Origin: Ignavibacteriota bacterium
Lineage (GTDB): Bacteria > Bacteroidota > Ignavibacteria > Ignavibacteriales > Melioribacteraceae
Length of the DNA: 64,000 nucleotides
Direction: 5' to 3'
NCBI GenBank assembly: GCA_002698995.1
Contig: PAAX01000013.1
Coordinates: 53,921-117,920 of the forward strand
In this document: in pieces, positions 52,777-61,673 of the stretch
Layout: each line of letters starts with the position of its first letter
Position numbering within the stretch: the stretch's first letter is position 1
Position numbers and translations under genes: made by a program
Notes under the pieces: generated by a model
Database searches by the model: none
Told to the model about the DNA's origin: nothing
What the model saw: the letters and a program-made list of their open reading frames with translations, nothing else

Positions 52777-54132
52777 ATGAATATTCAAATGCAGAGAAAA
52801 CTTATTTTCAGAAATTCAAAGCTTTCATCAAGTCTATTATTTGTTATTTCATTTATTGTGGCAATGTTATTAACAGCTTGCGGAAGTGATGACCAGAACG
52901 GCAGTCAAAATGAAGCAGCACAAATTGTTCATTCGGTAGAGGCAGTTCAAGCTAAAACCGGTTCACTCCCTTTGGTTGAAAGATTAACCGGAGTTGTAAG
53001 AGCTAAAAATCAAGTTGAAATTTATCCGCAGATAAATGCAGTTGTAACCGAAGTATATGTTAAAGACGGCAATATTGTTAAAAAAGGTGATCCTTTAGTA
53101 AAACTGAGAGATGTAGAATTTCAAGAGCAATTGAAACAGGCAAAAGCAAGTCACCAAATTGCATTAGCACAGCAGAAACAAGCAGAAGCTCAATTAAACA
53201 GACTTCAGCTTGAACTTCAAAGATCAAAAACACTTGCAGAAAAAGAATTAATAAGTGACTCTGAATTAGAAGAAATTGTAACTCGAACAGTTTCGGCAGA
53301 AGCTGATTTGGATTTGGCAATAGCTAGAGTTGTCCAGACTCAAGCATCAATTGATGAAAGAGAAGAAACTCTTTCCAGAACTATTGTAAGAGCTCCGGTT
53401 TCAGGTTCTATAGGAAATAGAAATGCCGAAATTGGTATGAGAGTAAATACCAATAATAGACTTTTTACTATGGGTGAATTAGGAAATCTTGAAGTGGAAG
53501 TTGTTCTTACCGATATAATGCTTAACTATATAAAAACTGGACAACGGACAGAAATTTTTGCCGATATAATTCCCGGCGGGAAAATAGACTCGAAGCTTTC
53601 AAGAATTTCCCCTTTCCTTAATCCGGTTGCACACAGCACCGAAGCAGAAATTGATGTAAAAAATCCGGAAGGAAAATTGAACCCCGGCATGTTTGTTACG
53701 GTAGATATTTTTTATGGTGAAAGTGAACAAGCAACATTAATTCCTTTAAGCGCATTGTATGAAAACCCGCAGACCGGCAACAGAGGTGTTTATGTTTCTA
53801 GTGAAAAGATTAATATGGAATTGAAAAAAGGAGGAAGCGCAGATAATCCGATTTCACTAACTGATCCGGTTCAATTTGAATTTAGGAGAGTTGACATTAT
53901 TGCAAGAGGAAGAATGGAAGTGGCAGTAAAAGGAATCGAAAAGGATGAGTGGGTTATTACATTAGGACAAAATCTTTTAGGTGGAGAAACTGGAATGGCT
54001 AGAGTAAATCCTCTCAACTGGGAAAGAGTTGAAGAGCTGCAGAATCTTCAGAGCCAGGATATACTAAAAGATATAATGAAAAAACCAAAAGAAGAAACCG
54101 AGAACTCAAACCAAAACAAAATAAGCAACTAA
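52777..54132 (+). CDS. RND efflux periplasmic adaptor lipoprotein
   Basis: A 451-residue membrane-fusion protein. The lipobox LLTACG puts the lipidated Cys at position 35. Beta-barrel and lipoyl halves (VRAKNQVEIYPQINAVVTEV, TIVRAPVSGSIGNRNAEIG) flank a coiled-coil hairpin (about 115-200). The C-terminal membrane-proximal domain follows. It bridges the inner-membrane pump of the next gene to an outer-membrane channel; no TolC-like gene is in the window. It lies 22 nt upstream of the pump gene. An alternative Met is at codon 5. Confidence 0.94.
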   Translation: MNIQMQRKLIFRNSKLSSSLLFVISFIVAMLLTACGSDDQNGSQNEAAQIVHSVEAVQAKTGSLPLVERLTGVVRAKNQVEIYPQINAVVTEVYVKDGNIVKKGDPLVKLRDVEFQEQLKQAKASHQIALAQQKQAEAQLNRLQLELQRSKTLAEKELISDSELEEIVTRTVSAEADLDLAIARVVQTQASIDEREETLSRTIVRAPVSGSIGNRNAEIGMRVNTNNRLFTMGELGNLEVEVVLTDIMLNYIKTGQRTEIFADIIPGGKIDSKLSRISPFLNPVAHSTEAEIDVKNPEGKLNPGMFVTVDIFYGESEQATLIPLSALYENPQTGNRGVYVSSEKINMELKKGGSADNPISLTDPVQFEFRRVDIIARGRMEVAVKGIEKDEWVITLGQNLLGGETGMARVNPLNWERVEELQNLQSQDILKDIMKKPKEETENSNQNKISN

Positions 54133-54154
54133 GATTGAGAGGAGCGAAATTTTT

Positions 54155-57100
54155 ATGAATATTACAGAAGCAGCAGTAAGACGCCCCGTTACAACCGCAA
54201 TGATTTTTCTGATTGTTATTGTTCTTGGTTTTATGAGTTTAAGATTTCTCCCTGTTGATTTACTTCCTGCAGTGGAATATGCAAGATTAAGCATAGTAAC
54301 TCAATATCCGAATGTTGGTCCGGAAGAAATAGAAACAATTATTACAGATAGAATCGAAAATGCAGTAGCAAGTGTTCCTAATTTAGAAGAAGTCCGTTCT
54401 TCTTCTGCAGAAGGAAGAAGCAGAGTAACACTTGAGTTTGCACAAGGTGTAAACATAGATGAAGCGGCAAATGATGTAAGAGCAGCATTAGATAGGGTGA
54501 GAGATGATTTCCCTCCGGAAGTTGAATCACCCAGAGTATGGAAATTTGATCCAGATAATTTTCCGGTTGTAATTCTAGGTGCTCAATCAACCAGAAATTT
54601 GGAACAGTTAACAAGAGTTCTTGAAAGAGAAATTTCACAAAGATTTGAACAAATTCCTGGAGTAGGTTCGGTAGATGTTTGGGGAGGTGTTTACAGGGAA
54701 ATTCAAATCCAACTTAAAAGAGACAGATTAGCTTCAAGTCAGCTTTCCGCAACCGATATTCAAGATGCACTAAGAAGAGAAAATGTTACTCTCCCGGGCG
54801 GAGATATGCGCGAAGGAATGAATGATCTTTACGTTAGAACAAAAGGTGAATTTCAATCAATCGACCAAATTGCTAATACAATTGTTAAAGTTGTTGACGG
54901 AATGCCGATTAGAGTTAAAGATGTTGCAGACGTAATTGACGGTTACGAGGATATTAATAGAGTAGTTAATATTGATGATCAACCGATGATAAGACTTGGA
55001 ATTAGAAAGCAATCCGGCGCAAATACTGTTGAAGTAGCTAAAGATGTTCGAGAAGTTATGGATCAAATTAACCGCGAAAGAAAAGATATGAATCTTTTGA
55101 TGGTTATTGATCAGAGTGAGTTTATACAAAACTCAATTGATAATGTTCAGAACTCCGCAGTTTGGGGAGGATTTTTAGCAATTCTTATTCTCTATATTTT
55201 CTTACGCAATGGTTCTTCTACTTTTATAATTGCTTTGTCAATTCCAATCTCGCTTATTGCCACAATAGGACTGCTCTACTTTAACGGATTGACACTAAAT
55301 CAAATGAGTTTTGGGGGACTAGCTCTCGGCATCGGACTTATTGTAGATAATGCTATTGTAGTTCTTGAAAATATGGTACGGTTAAGAGAAAATAAAAAGA
55401 GCAGAGAAGAGAGTGCTTTGGTAGGAACAAAGCAGGTTGCCGGTGCTATTGTTGCTTCCACCTTAACAACTTCGGTTATTTTTCTTCCGGTAATTTTTAT
55501 GCAGACTGTCTCCGGTATGCTTTTTAGAGAGCTTGCTTTAGTTGTTGTTTTCTCATTAGCATGTTCATTAATTATTGCTTTAACTCTTGTTCCTATGCTT
55601 GGCAGTAAATTTTTAAGAATAAGCAACGGTAACGGAAATAATTCAAATGGCAAAAAAAACAGATTCGGCAATTGGTTTCTGAAAGTAGAAAATTTTTATT
55701 CAGCTAAACTTGAAAAAGCATTACATCATAAGAAATTAGTTTTTATATCCACTATAACACTTCTTGTAATTACACTTTTTTTATGGCCTTTAATTCCGGT
55801 TGAACTTGCACCTCAGACAGATGCGGATGAAATAGATGTTGAACTTGAAATGGCTCAAGGTACCAATATAGCAGTAGTTCAGCAGTATTTAACCGAACTG
55901 GAAAGATTGGTTAAAGAAGTTATTCCGATGGATGAAGTAAAACATCTTTCTGTTGAAATCAGACCGGGAGATGCCGAAGTAGAGCTTTCTTTAGAAAGTG
56001 CCGATACAAGAACGGTTAACAGTTTTGAACTTGCAGATAAAATTAGAGAACATGTTGCCGGTAAAATACCCGGAGCTGAGATTAGAGTAAGTGCCGCTTC
56101 AGGATTATGGATGCTTAGAAGACTTTTCGGTTCGGGAGGCGCTGAAGCTGTTCAGATAGAACTAAGAGGTTATGATTTAGAATTAGCAGATAAAATTGCT
56201 GCAAACATCGAAAACGTTATTAAAGAAGTCCCCGAAATTGAAGATGTTAGAGTAAGCAGACGTGAGGGAAGACCTGAACAAAACTTAATTATTGATAGAG
56301 AGAAAATTGCTGAATTAGGTTTAACCGTGAGCGATGTAGCAGAAGTAATTCAGACAAATATCGGCGGCAGCAGAGCCGGTGTTTATAGAGAAGGGGGAGA
56401 TGAATTTCCAATCACTGTTCGTCTTCAGGCTAAAGATAGATTAAGTACGCTGGACTTGAAAAATATTTCATTAAGGACAGACAATGGAAGTATAATTCCG
56501 GTTTCTGCAGTTGTAAAAACCGAAAACAGAAGAAGTGCAACAGAGATTGATAGAATAAATTCACAGCGCGTAACTTATATAACTGCAAATCTTATCAGCG
56601 GTGCCGCATTAGGGGATGTTGTTGAAAAACTTCAGGACAGATTAGGAAATATTTATCTTCCCGAAGGCTTTACATTAGTTTTCAGTGGTGAATATGAAGA
56701 ACAGCAGAAAGCTCAGACTGATTTTACCCTTTCTATTCTTATGGCTTTAATACTAATATACATGGTTATGGCTGCGCAATTTGAACGGTTTTTAGATCCT
56801 TTAATTGTTATGTTGTCAGTTCCGCTTGCAGTCATAGGTGTAGTGCCGATTCTTTTAATTACCGGAACTTCACTCAACATTCAAAGCTTAATGGGTGTTG
56901 TTATGTTAATCGGCATTGTGGTAAACAATGCGATAGTATTAGTTGACTATATAAATCTGATGAGAAGAGAACAGAATTTGAGTATAAAAGATGCAGTGCT
57001 TCAATCGGGTAAATTAAGATTACGCCCCATTTTAATGACTACTTTTACCACAGTTTTAGGAATGCTTCCTCTTTCGTTCGGTACAGGTTCTGGTGGAGAA

Positions 57101-57238
57101 ATTCAAGCTTCATTAGCTCGTGCTGTAATTGGTGGTTTATCTGTTTCAACTCTTATTACTCTTGTACTTATTCCAACTGCGTATATTACTATATATGAAT
57201 TTCTTGAAAGAAGAAAATCTAAAAAGCAGAATCCTTAA
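54155..57238 (+). CDS. RND efflux transporter (AcrB/HAE1-like)
   Basis: A 1027-residue proton-driven trimeric pump with 12 membrane helices and two large periplasmic loops. The TM4 motif reads GLIVDNAIVVLENMVRL (one Asp kept, the second is Asn) and TM10 reads GIVVNNAIVLVDYINLM, so the Lys of AcrB (position 940) is replaced by Asn. This is the common variant in Bacteroidota-type HAE1 pumps. Starts within 23 nt of the adaptor stop, so the two form an operon closed by a terminator. Confidence 0.95.
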   Translation: MNITEAAVRRPVTTAMIFLIVIVLGFMSLRFLPVDLLPAVEYARLSIVTQYPNVGPEEIETIITDRIENAVASVPNLEEVRSSSAEGRSRVTLEFAQGVNIDEAANDVRAALDRVRDDFPPEVESPRVWKFDPDNFPVVILGAQSTRNLEQLTRVLEREISQRFEQIPGVGSVDVWGGVYREIQIQLKRDRLASSQLSATDIQDALRRENVTLPGGDMREGMNDLYVRTKGEFQSIDQIANTIVKVVDGMPIRVKDVADVIDGYEDINRVVNIDDQPMIRLGIRKQSGANTVEVAKDVREVMDQINRERKDMNLLMVIDQSEFIQNSIDNVQNSAVWGGFLAILILYIFLRNGSSTFIIALSIPISLIATIGLLYFNGLTLNQMSFGGLALGIGLIVDNAIVVLENMVRLRENKKSREESALVGTKQVAGAIVASTLTTSVIFLPVIFMQTVSGMLFRELALVVVFSLACSLIIALTLVPMLGSKFLRISNGNGNNSNGKKNRFGNWFLKVENFYSAKLEKALHHKKLVFISTITLLVITLFLWPLIPVELAPQTDADEIDVELEMAQGTNIAVVQQYLTELERLVKEVIPMDEVKHLSVEIRPGDAEVELSLESADTRTVNSFELADKIREHVAGKIPGAEIRVSAASGLWMLRRLFGSGGAEAVQIELRGYDLELADKIAANIENVIKEVPEIEDVRVSRREGRPEQNLIIDREKIAELGLTVSDVAEVIQTNIGGSRAGVYREGGDEFPITVRLQAKDRLSTLDLKNISLRTDNGSIIPVSAVVKTENRRSATEIDRINSQRVTYITANLISGAALGDVVEKLQDRLGNIYLPEGFTLVFSGEYEEQQKAQTDFTLSILMALILIYMVMAAQFERFLDPLIVMLSVPLAVIGVVPILLITGTSLNIQSLMGVVMLIGIVVNNAIVLVDYINLMRREQNLSIKDAVLQSGKLRLRPILMTTFTTVLGMLPLSFGTGSGGEIQASLARAVIGGLSVSTLITLVLIPTAYITIYEFLERRKSKKQNP

Positions 57239-57250
57239 CAATTATTTTAG

Positions 57251-57291
57251 TGGGAATGACTTTGATTAATTTAAGTCATTCCCAATTTTTT
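57251..57291 (+). terminator. Rho-independent terminator of the efflux operon
   Basis: TGGGAATGACTT (57251-57262) and AAGTCATTCCCA (57273-57284) form a perfect 12-bp stem, followed by ATTTTTT. Confidence 0.95.
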
Positions 57292-57358
57292 CCTCACACA
57301 AAACCGATTAAATTTTTCCTTTTCTTATTCGATAATAATTAAAAAATAAAATTTACTT

Positions 57359-57745
57359 ATGCTTTCAGTTACGGATAAAAATAATATTCTGCAGATTTTA
57401 AACTATGAATTATCTCAAAGTAAGAATCAAAGTGATAAATCTTCTATAAAGAAAGATTCTCTGGAAATTTCGAATACTTCTAAGGTATTTAAGAAGATTG
57501 ATGATTTTTTAAATCTAGGTAAACCGGATAGATTATCAACCGAAGGAATGACTAAAGAAGAGAAAGATGAATTCTTAAAGATGCTTTCCATTCTGCTTAA
57601 AAAAGGAATTGTTGGTTATGAAGTTTTGGAAGTTGACGGAAAACCGGAAAAGCATTTTATAGTAAATCAAATTGGGAATCAGAGAATTTATGGTGCAGAA
57701 CTGTATAAAAACAAATCCTATTTTAAAGATAAGTTAGATTATTAA
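57359..57745 (+). CDS. Hypothetical protein, 128 aa
   Basis: A Lys/Asp/Asn-rich soluble protein with no signal peptide or membrane helix. It has a disordered Ser/Lys-rich N-terminal third and a better-ordered C-terminal half (MTKEEKDEFLKMLSILLKKG, then YEVLEVDGKPEKHFIVNQIG). I recognise no family. It converges with the next gene and the two coding ends overlap by 12 nt. It may be related to the window's flagellar genes by composition, but there is no sequence proof. Confidence 0.6.
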   Translation: MLSVTDKNNILQILNYELSQSKNQSDKSSIKKDSLEISNTSKVFKKIDDFLNLGKPDRLSTEGMTKEEKDEFLKMLSILLKKGIVGYEVLEVDGKPEKHFIVNQIGNQRIYGAELYKNKSYFKDKLDY

Positions 57746-58207
57746 ATCAACAAGTTTACCTTCATTTCTTAAAACAGATTTATCATAAACAAAGGGTATT
57801 GTATTCTTCCCTTTTAATCTTTTCTGGGAGAAGTGCTTTGATTCAAAAGAAGGATCAAAAATATAATATCCCTTTTTAATTTCGGAAGAGATCTCATCAT
57901 TTTTAATTTCATCTTCCATCTGTACGTTTACACTCTTTGATGGATTATTTTTCAGCTTAATAATATTCTGATGAGGAATGTTCATTTCCAGAAATGATTT
58001 TGCAGAGCTATTAGATTGATTAACCGGAGAGCTTATTTGCAATTGAGGCTGAATTGAATTATGATTAAGCTCTTTCTCAACAGAGTTTATCTCAAAACTG
58101 CTAATCGATTTTTCAGATTTTAGTGAATGCTGATTTTCAGTTCCTCTCAAAATTCCGTTTTGAACCAATGAACTGTAACTTGCACTATTTAAGTATGGAA
58201 TCAGCAT
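57734..58207 (-). CDS. Hypothetical Ser/Asn-rich protein, 157 aa
   Basis: A low-complexity, Ser/Asn/Lys-rich protein without membrane segment or cysteine; the C-terminal part (YYIFDPSFESKHFSQKRLKG) is the most structured-looking. I recognise no family. It overlaps its convergent neighbour by 12 nt and lies just downstream of the amidohydrolase/GCS2/ATP-grasp/C39 cluster, in the same direction but separated from it by about 60 nt. Codon use matches the surroundings. Confidence 0.5.
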   Translation of the reverse strand: MLIPYLNSASYSSLVQNGILRGTENQHSLKSEKSISSFEINSVEKELNHNSIQPQLQISSPVNQSNSSAKSFLEMNIPHQNIIKLKNNPSKSVNVQMEDEIKNDEISSEIKKGYYIFDPSFESKHFSQKRLKGKNTIPFVYDKSVLRNEGKLVDLII

Positions 58208-58266
58208 ATATGTTCTTAGATAAACTCAATTAAATGTACTTAAAAATAATCAATCCCTTTAAATAA

Positions 58267-58415
58267 TCAAATCGGCTGAAATCTTAAAAATGAGCTTTCA
58301 AATGCATCTTTAAGAATATTAATTATTTGATCAAAACCGTTATTCTTTTCAAAATAAAATTTCTGATTTACTTCTAGTTCTATCCCTAAATACTTTTTAT
58401 AACCATTTTTTTTTT
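58267..58415 (-). pseudogene. Out-of-frame C-terminal part of the amidohydrolase-like gene
   Basis: In the frame shifted by one base from the preceding gene, the minus strand reads on after the A-run as RKKNGYKKYLGIELEVNQKF, then YFEKNNGFDQIINILKDAFE, and ends at TGA (58267-58269). This is the C-terminal end expected of N-formylglutamate-amidohydrolase-like proteins (YLGIELEVNQ is a typical word). With nine instead of ten As at 58406-58415 the protein would be about 233 residues, the usual family size. Confidence 0.8.
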
Positions 58416-58969
58416 CTTAAATATGATGTATGTCCGTCACTTATACCTAGGTAAGGATAATTAAACCTTACTTTCAAATCACTTTTCTTTAATATATCTT
58501 CTTTAAATAAAGCAGAAAAATTTTTCTCCCCTTCGCTTTTAGGATCATACAAAATTCCAATATCGGTATTTCGTTTTTTCCCATTGAGTGTTGGAGTAAA
58601 AGTATGTATTGAAAGATGAATAACTGTAAATCCACTTTTAATAGCAGCTTTTATTTTTTCCAAAATAATTTTTCTGAACGGTGAATAAAATTTTTCAATT
58701 ATTAATTTTTTGTCTTTGGCAGAAAGATTTTTAGAATAATTTGAAAATAAGTTTCTATGATCGATTGATCTGTTAAGTTCGATTAATAATCTACTTGTCT
58801 CTGATACCAATGAGAAGTAATTAGGAATTAGACAAAAATTCTTAAATATTTCTAAGGCACCGGGATCCCATCCCTTGTGGGAATTAAGAACATTTTGCGG
58901 AATTAAATTTTTGTATTCTTCAGGTAACTTATTTCCCCCATGTTCGCAAGTAATAATAAGTTTTTTCAT
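58397..58969 (-). CDS. N-formylglutamate amidohydrolase-like protein, frameshifted at its C-terminus
   Basis: As read, 190 residues: LIITCEHGGNKLPEEYKNLI (about 3-22), SHKGWDPGALEIF, RLLIELNRSIDHRNLFS (about 61-77), then FTVIHLSIHTFTPTLNG (about 115-131), the metal-binding pattern of the N-formylglutamate amidohydrolase (FGase) superfamily, with ELNRS and HTF as key words. The family hydrolyses N-acyl-amino acids. The natural stop lies just after a run of ten As and truncates the C-terminus. The conserved ending continues in another frame (58267-58415). Slippage during transcription or translation, a phase-variable switch, or a sequencing error are all possible. It is 5 nt after the GCS2 gene. 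Confidence 0.8.
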   Translation of the reverse strand: MKKLIITCEHGGNKLPEEYKNLIPQNVLNSHKGWDPGALEIFKNFCLIPNYFSLVSETSRLLIELNRSIDHRNLFSNYSKNLSAKDKKLIIEKFYSPFRKIILEKIKAAIKSGFTVIHLSIHTFTPTLNGKKRNTDIGILYDPKSEGEKNFSALFKEDILKKSDLKVRFNYPYLGISDGHTSYLRKKKWL

Positions 58970-58974
58970 AAATG

Positions 58975-60204
58975 TTATATTTCAAACAACTTATTAGCCT
59001 TCAGCGATTCAGCTAATAGCTTATAAACCTCAATAAGATTTTCCCTTCGTAAATCATTATTTACCGCTTTTATAATTCTGTTTGAAAGTGATCCTTTATT
59101 TAAAATTTTCTGAATAGTTTCTTTGTACTTTAGATCATCAGTTATAATAGTCTGGTAAATATGATTTAACAATTCCCCCGCTTTAATTTTTTCATTAACG
59201 GATTTTCCAAAAAGAGAGAGATAATCTTTATCAGATATTACGGAATCCTCACCGTATTTGATAGTATTAAGTAGTATAGATGAAAGTTGATTTACCGTTA
59301 CCTCCTTTTGTTCTTGGTATGTTATAAGTTCTTCATTTATAATCACTTTTAATAGTGCATTAAAAAATTCCACAATAGCTATATCCGCAATCGGAGCTTC
59401 TTGAATATCTACAATTCTTATTTCAATCGAATTTCTTGAAAACCGTGCAATTGCTCCTCTTGAATTAAGCCATTCATGCTGAAGTATTTTTTCGTCGTCA
59501 AAAGGTTTAATATCATTAAATATTTTTTTGAAGATGACATTTTCGTAATCCGATTTTGTAAATACCTGCTCAGGTATAATATTTCCAGCAATTGATGGAA
59601 TTTTAATTTGATTATTTCTATAGACTTCCAAACGTGAATCAACTATACCTGTTAATTTTCCATCGAATATTGGAGTGCTTGCAGCAAGAGCCGGAATTAA
59701 AGGGAGAATCAATCTAATTGCCGCATGAAGTCTTCCGAATTCTAAATCATCACCAAAAGGAAGATTAATATGTGTGCTTTGCAGATTAGACCAACCGTGT
59801 CCTCTGCAGTCAAATATTTTATTGTATAAAGAATAAACTTCGTTGCTGTCGTGCGGCCATAATTTTGTTTCCGTAAAAGGATTCATAAAAGGATGAGCCC
59901 CGGTTGGAAGTAGCATTGAATTATATTTATCCAGAATGGAATTTATCTTTTTTACACTTTTACGAAATTCAATATCGAGATCAGCTATATTTGATGCCGG
60001 AATTCCGGTTTTTAATTCTATAACATGAAGTACAAGTTCATTTGACCATTCTAAATTTTCGTATTCAACATCACTCGTAATTTCTCCGGCAATTTCTTTT
60101 AGAATTAAATCCGAAATAGGATTTACCATTAAAGTTTCTTTATCGACTATCATATATTCAAGTTCAACACCTACTGCTTCAAACAATTTCAATGTCCTTC
60201 TCAT
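58975..60204 (-). CDS. GCS2-family carboxylate-amine ligase
   Basis: A 409-residue enzyme of the GCS2 (YbdK-like) branch of the glutamine-synthetase fold, which forms amide or peptide bonds via an acyl phosphate. Family words are FEAVGVELEYMIVDKETLMV (about 8-27), the acidic ELVLHVIELKTG (about 55-66), STHINLPFGDD (about 143-153) and ARFSRNSIEIRIVDIQEAPI (about 250-269). It starts 4 nt inside the ATP-grasp stop, so the two are coupled. Typical substrates are amino acids with a free carboxylate; the actual pair is unknown. Confidence 0.88.
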   Translation of the reverse strand: MRRTLKLFEAVGVELEYMIVDKETLMVNPISDLILKEIAGEITSDVEYENLEWSNELVLHVIELKTGIPASNIADLDIEFRKSVKKINSILDKYNSMLLPTGAHPFMNPFTETKLWPHDSNEVYSLYNKIFDCRGHGWSNLQSTHINLPFGDDLEFGRLHAAIRLILPLIPALAASTPIFDGKLTGIVDSRLEVYRNNQIKIPSIAGNIIPEQVFTKSDYENVIFKKIFNDIKPFDDEKILQHEWLNSRGAIARFSRNSIEIRIVDIQEAPIADIAIVEFFNALLKVIINEELITYQEQKEVTVNQLSSILLNTIKYGEDSVISDKDYLSLFGKSVNEKIKAGELLNHIYQTIITDDLKYKETIQKILNKGSLSNRIIKAVNNDLRRENLIEVYKLLAESLKANKLFEI

Positions 60205-61673
60205 AAACTAATTTCCTTACTGAACCTTAACTTTTCGATTCTCTCCTTAAATGATTTCATAATTGTATGATATAAATGATCCTTCATTATTTGATCTTCC
60301 ACCCCGCTTTCAATTGATGGATTATCATTCACTTCAATTACAAAAACTTCACTTCCAATCTGTTTCAGATCAACTCCGTAAAGTCCGTCACCAATAAGGT
60401 TAGCAGCTTTTAATGCCTGCTTTAAAATATTTTTGGGAACATTATAAATAGGAACGGATTCAAAATTTCCGTACTTATCATTTTTTGAACCTTTCCAGTT
60501 GTAAATCTGCCAATGATCTTTTGCCATATAATACTTGCATGCAAAAAGAGGTTCTTTATCAATAATGCCAATTCGCCAGTCGAATTCAGAATATCTAAAT
60601 TCCTGCGCAATTATTAAATCAGAATCATTAAGAAGATTCTCAACATTCTTATTAAGCTCAAGTGAATCATTAACTTTAATAACACCTTGTGAGAAAGAAC
60701 TATCCGGTTGTTTTAATACAATCGGGAAACCCAATTCCTTTTCAAGAATATCTTTGTTCTCTTTGTTAACTATAATGGTTTTGGGAGCATGAATTTTTGC
60801 TTTCGATAATATTTCAGCCAAGTAAACTTTATTTGTACATTTTAGGATTGATCTCGGATCATCAATAACAACAAGACCTTCGGTAAAAGCTCTTCTGGAA
60901 AATCTATAAGTATGATGATTAACTGCTGTAGTTTCTCTAATAAAAAGTGCATCATATTCCGGAATTCTACTGAAATCATCTTTGGTAATAGTTTCACATC
61001 TAATTCCAATTTCCTCACCGGCTTCAATAAAATGTTTTATTGCTTTATGATTGGATGGAGGTTCTGTCTCATTTTCATTTACAAGAATTGCCATATCATA
61101 CATTGAATTTGAGATGCGTGCAGAATGAATTCTTTTCTTTGAAAAATATTGTCCGGCAAAATCTTCTACATATTGCCAGTGTGTTTCGGGTATTTCATTT
61201 ACCGGAACGGGCGATATGCTTTGCAAAATCCATTTTTTATTAAAGACAAATTGTGCTCTAATTAAAGGAGCTTGAAATAAATTATATAACTGACTAGCAA
61301 GTCTATCGTATTGAACTGCGATGTTTCTGCCAAAATAAATACTAAGAGTAAAATGATCCGATTTAATTTTTTTTAGACTGGTTTGAATTAGATCATCCAA
61401 ATCATCGGAAATTACTCTTATTATCGTCTGCGATTTAAGATCTTGAATAGTAGAAACATTAGGAAACACCTTGTGCCCTCTGGCTTCGGCAAGAAGTGAT
61501 ACATAATAACCGGTTGCCTGATATCGATATGAGCGGCAAAGATTAAAAACCCTCATCGATTTATTTTCCGAATAAGATAAATCTGTTAAATAATTTTTTG
61601 CTGCAACAATCTCAACTCCTCCTGTTTTGAAATTCCAGTCTTTTGGATTGTTAACAACTACAATTGTGCGCAT
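60201..61673 (-). CDS. RimK-like ATP-grasp ligase with RLAN domain
   Basis: A 490-residue protein. The N-terminal half (about 1-200; RVFNLCRSYRYQATGYYVSL then EARGHKVFPNV) matches the RLAN (RimK-like ATP-grasp N-terminal) domain. The C-terminal half (about 250-480) is the ATP-grasp fold: IVLKQPDSSFSQGVIKV, QEFRYSEFDWRIGIIDKEPL and the Mg-binding EVNDNPSIESG. Such enzymes add amino acids to a carboxylate, as RimK adds glutamates. It lies between the C39-like peptidase (1-nt overlap) and the GCS2 ligase (4-nt overlap). A peptide or amino-acid tag is the likely product. Confidence 0.88.
   Translation of the reverse strand: MRTIVVVNNPKDWNFKTGGVEIVAAKNYLTDLSYSENKSMRVFNLCRSYRYQATGYYVSLLAEARGHKVFPNVSTIQDLKSQTIIRVISDDLDDLIQTSLKKIKSDHFTLSIYFGRNIAVQYDRLASQLYNLFQAPLIRAQFVFNKKWILQSISPVPVNEIPETHWQYVEDFAGQYFSKKRIHSARISNSMYDMAILVNENETEPPSNHKAIKHFIEAGEEIGIRCETITKDDFSRIPEYDALFIRETTAVNHHTYRFSRRAFTEGLVVIDDPRSILKCTNKVYLAEILSKAKIHAPKTIIVNKENKDILEKELGFPIVLKQPDSSFSQGVIKVNDSLELNKNVENLLNDSDLIIAQEFRYSEFDWRIGIIDKEPLFACKYYMAKDHWQIYNWKGSKNDKYGNFESVPIYNVPKNILKQALKAANLIGDGLYGVDLKQIGSEVFVIEVNDNPSIESGVEDQIMKDHLYHTIMKSFKERIEKLRFSKEISL

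Noticed and set aside
53078..55671. Minus-strand frames opposite the adaptor and RND genes (up to 123 aa)
   Set aside because: Both transporter genes are fully conserved; these are antisense shadows.
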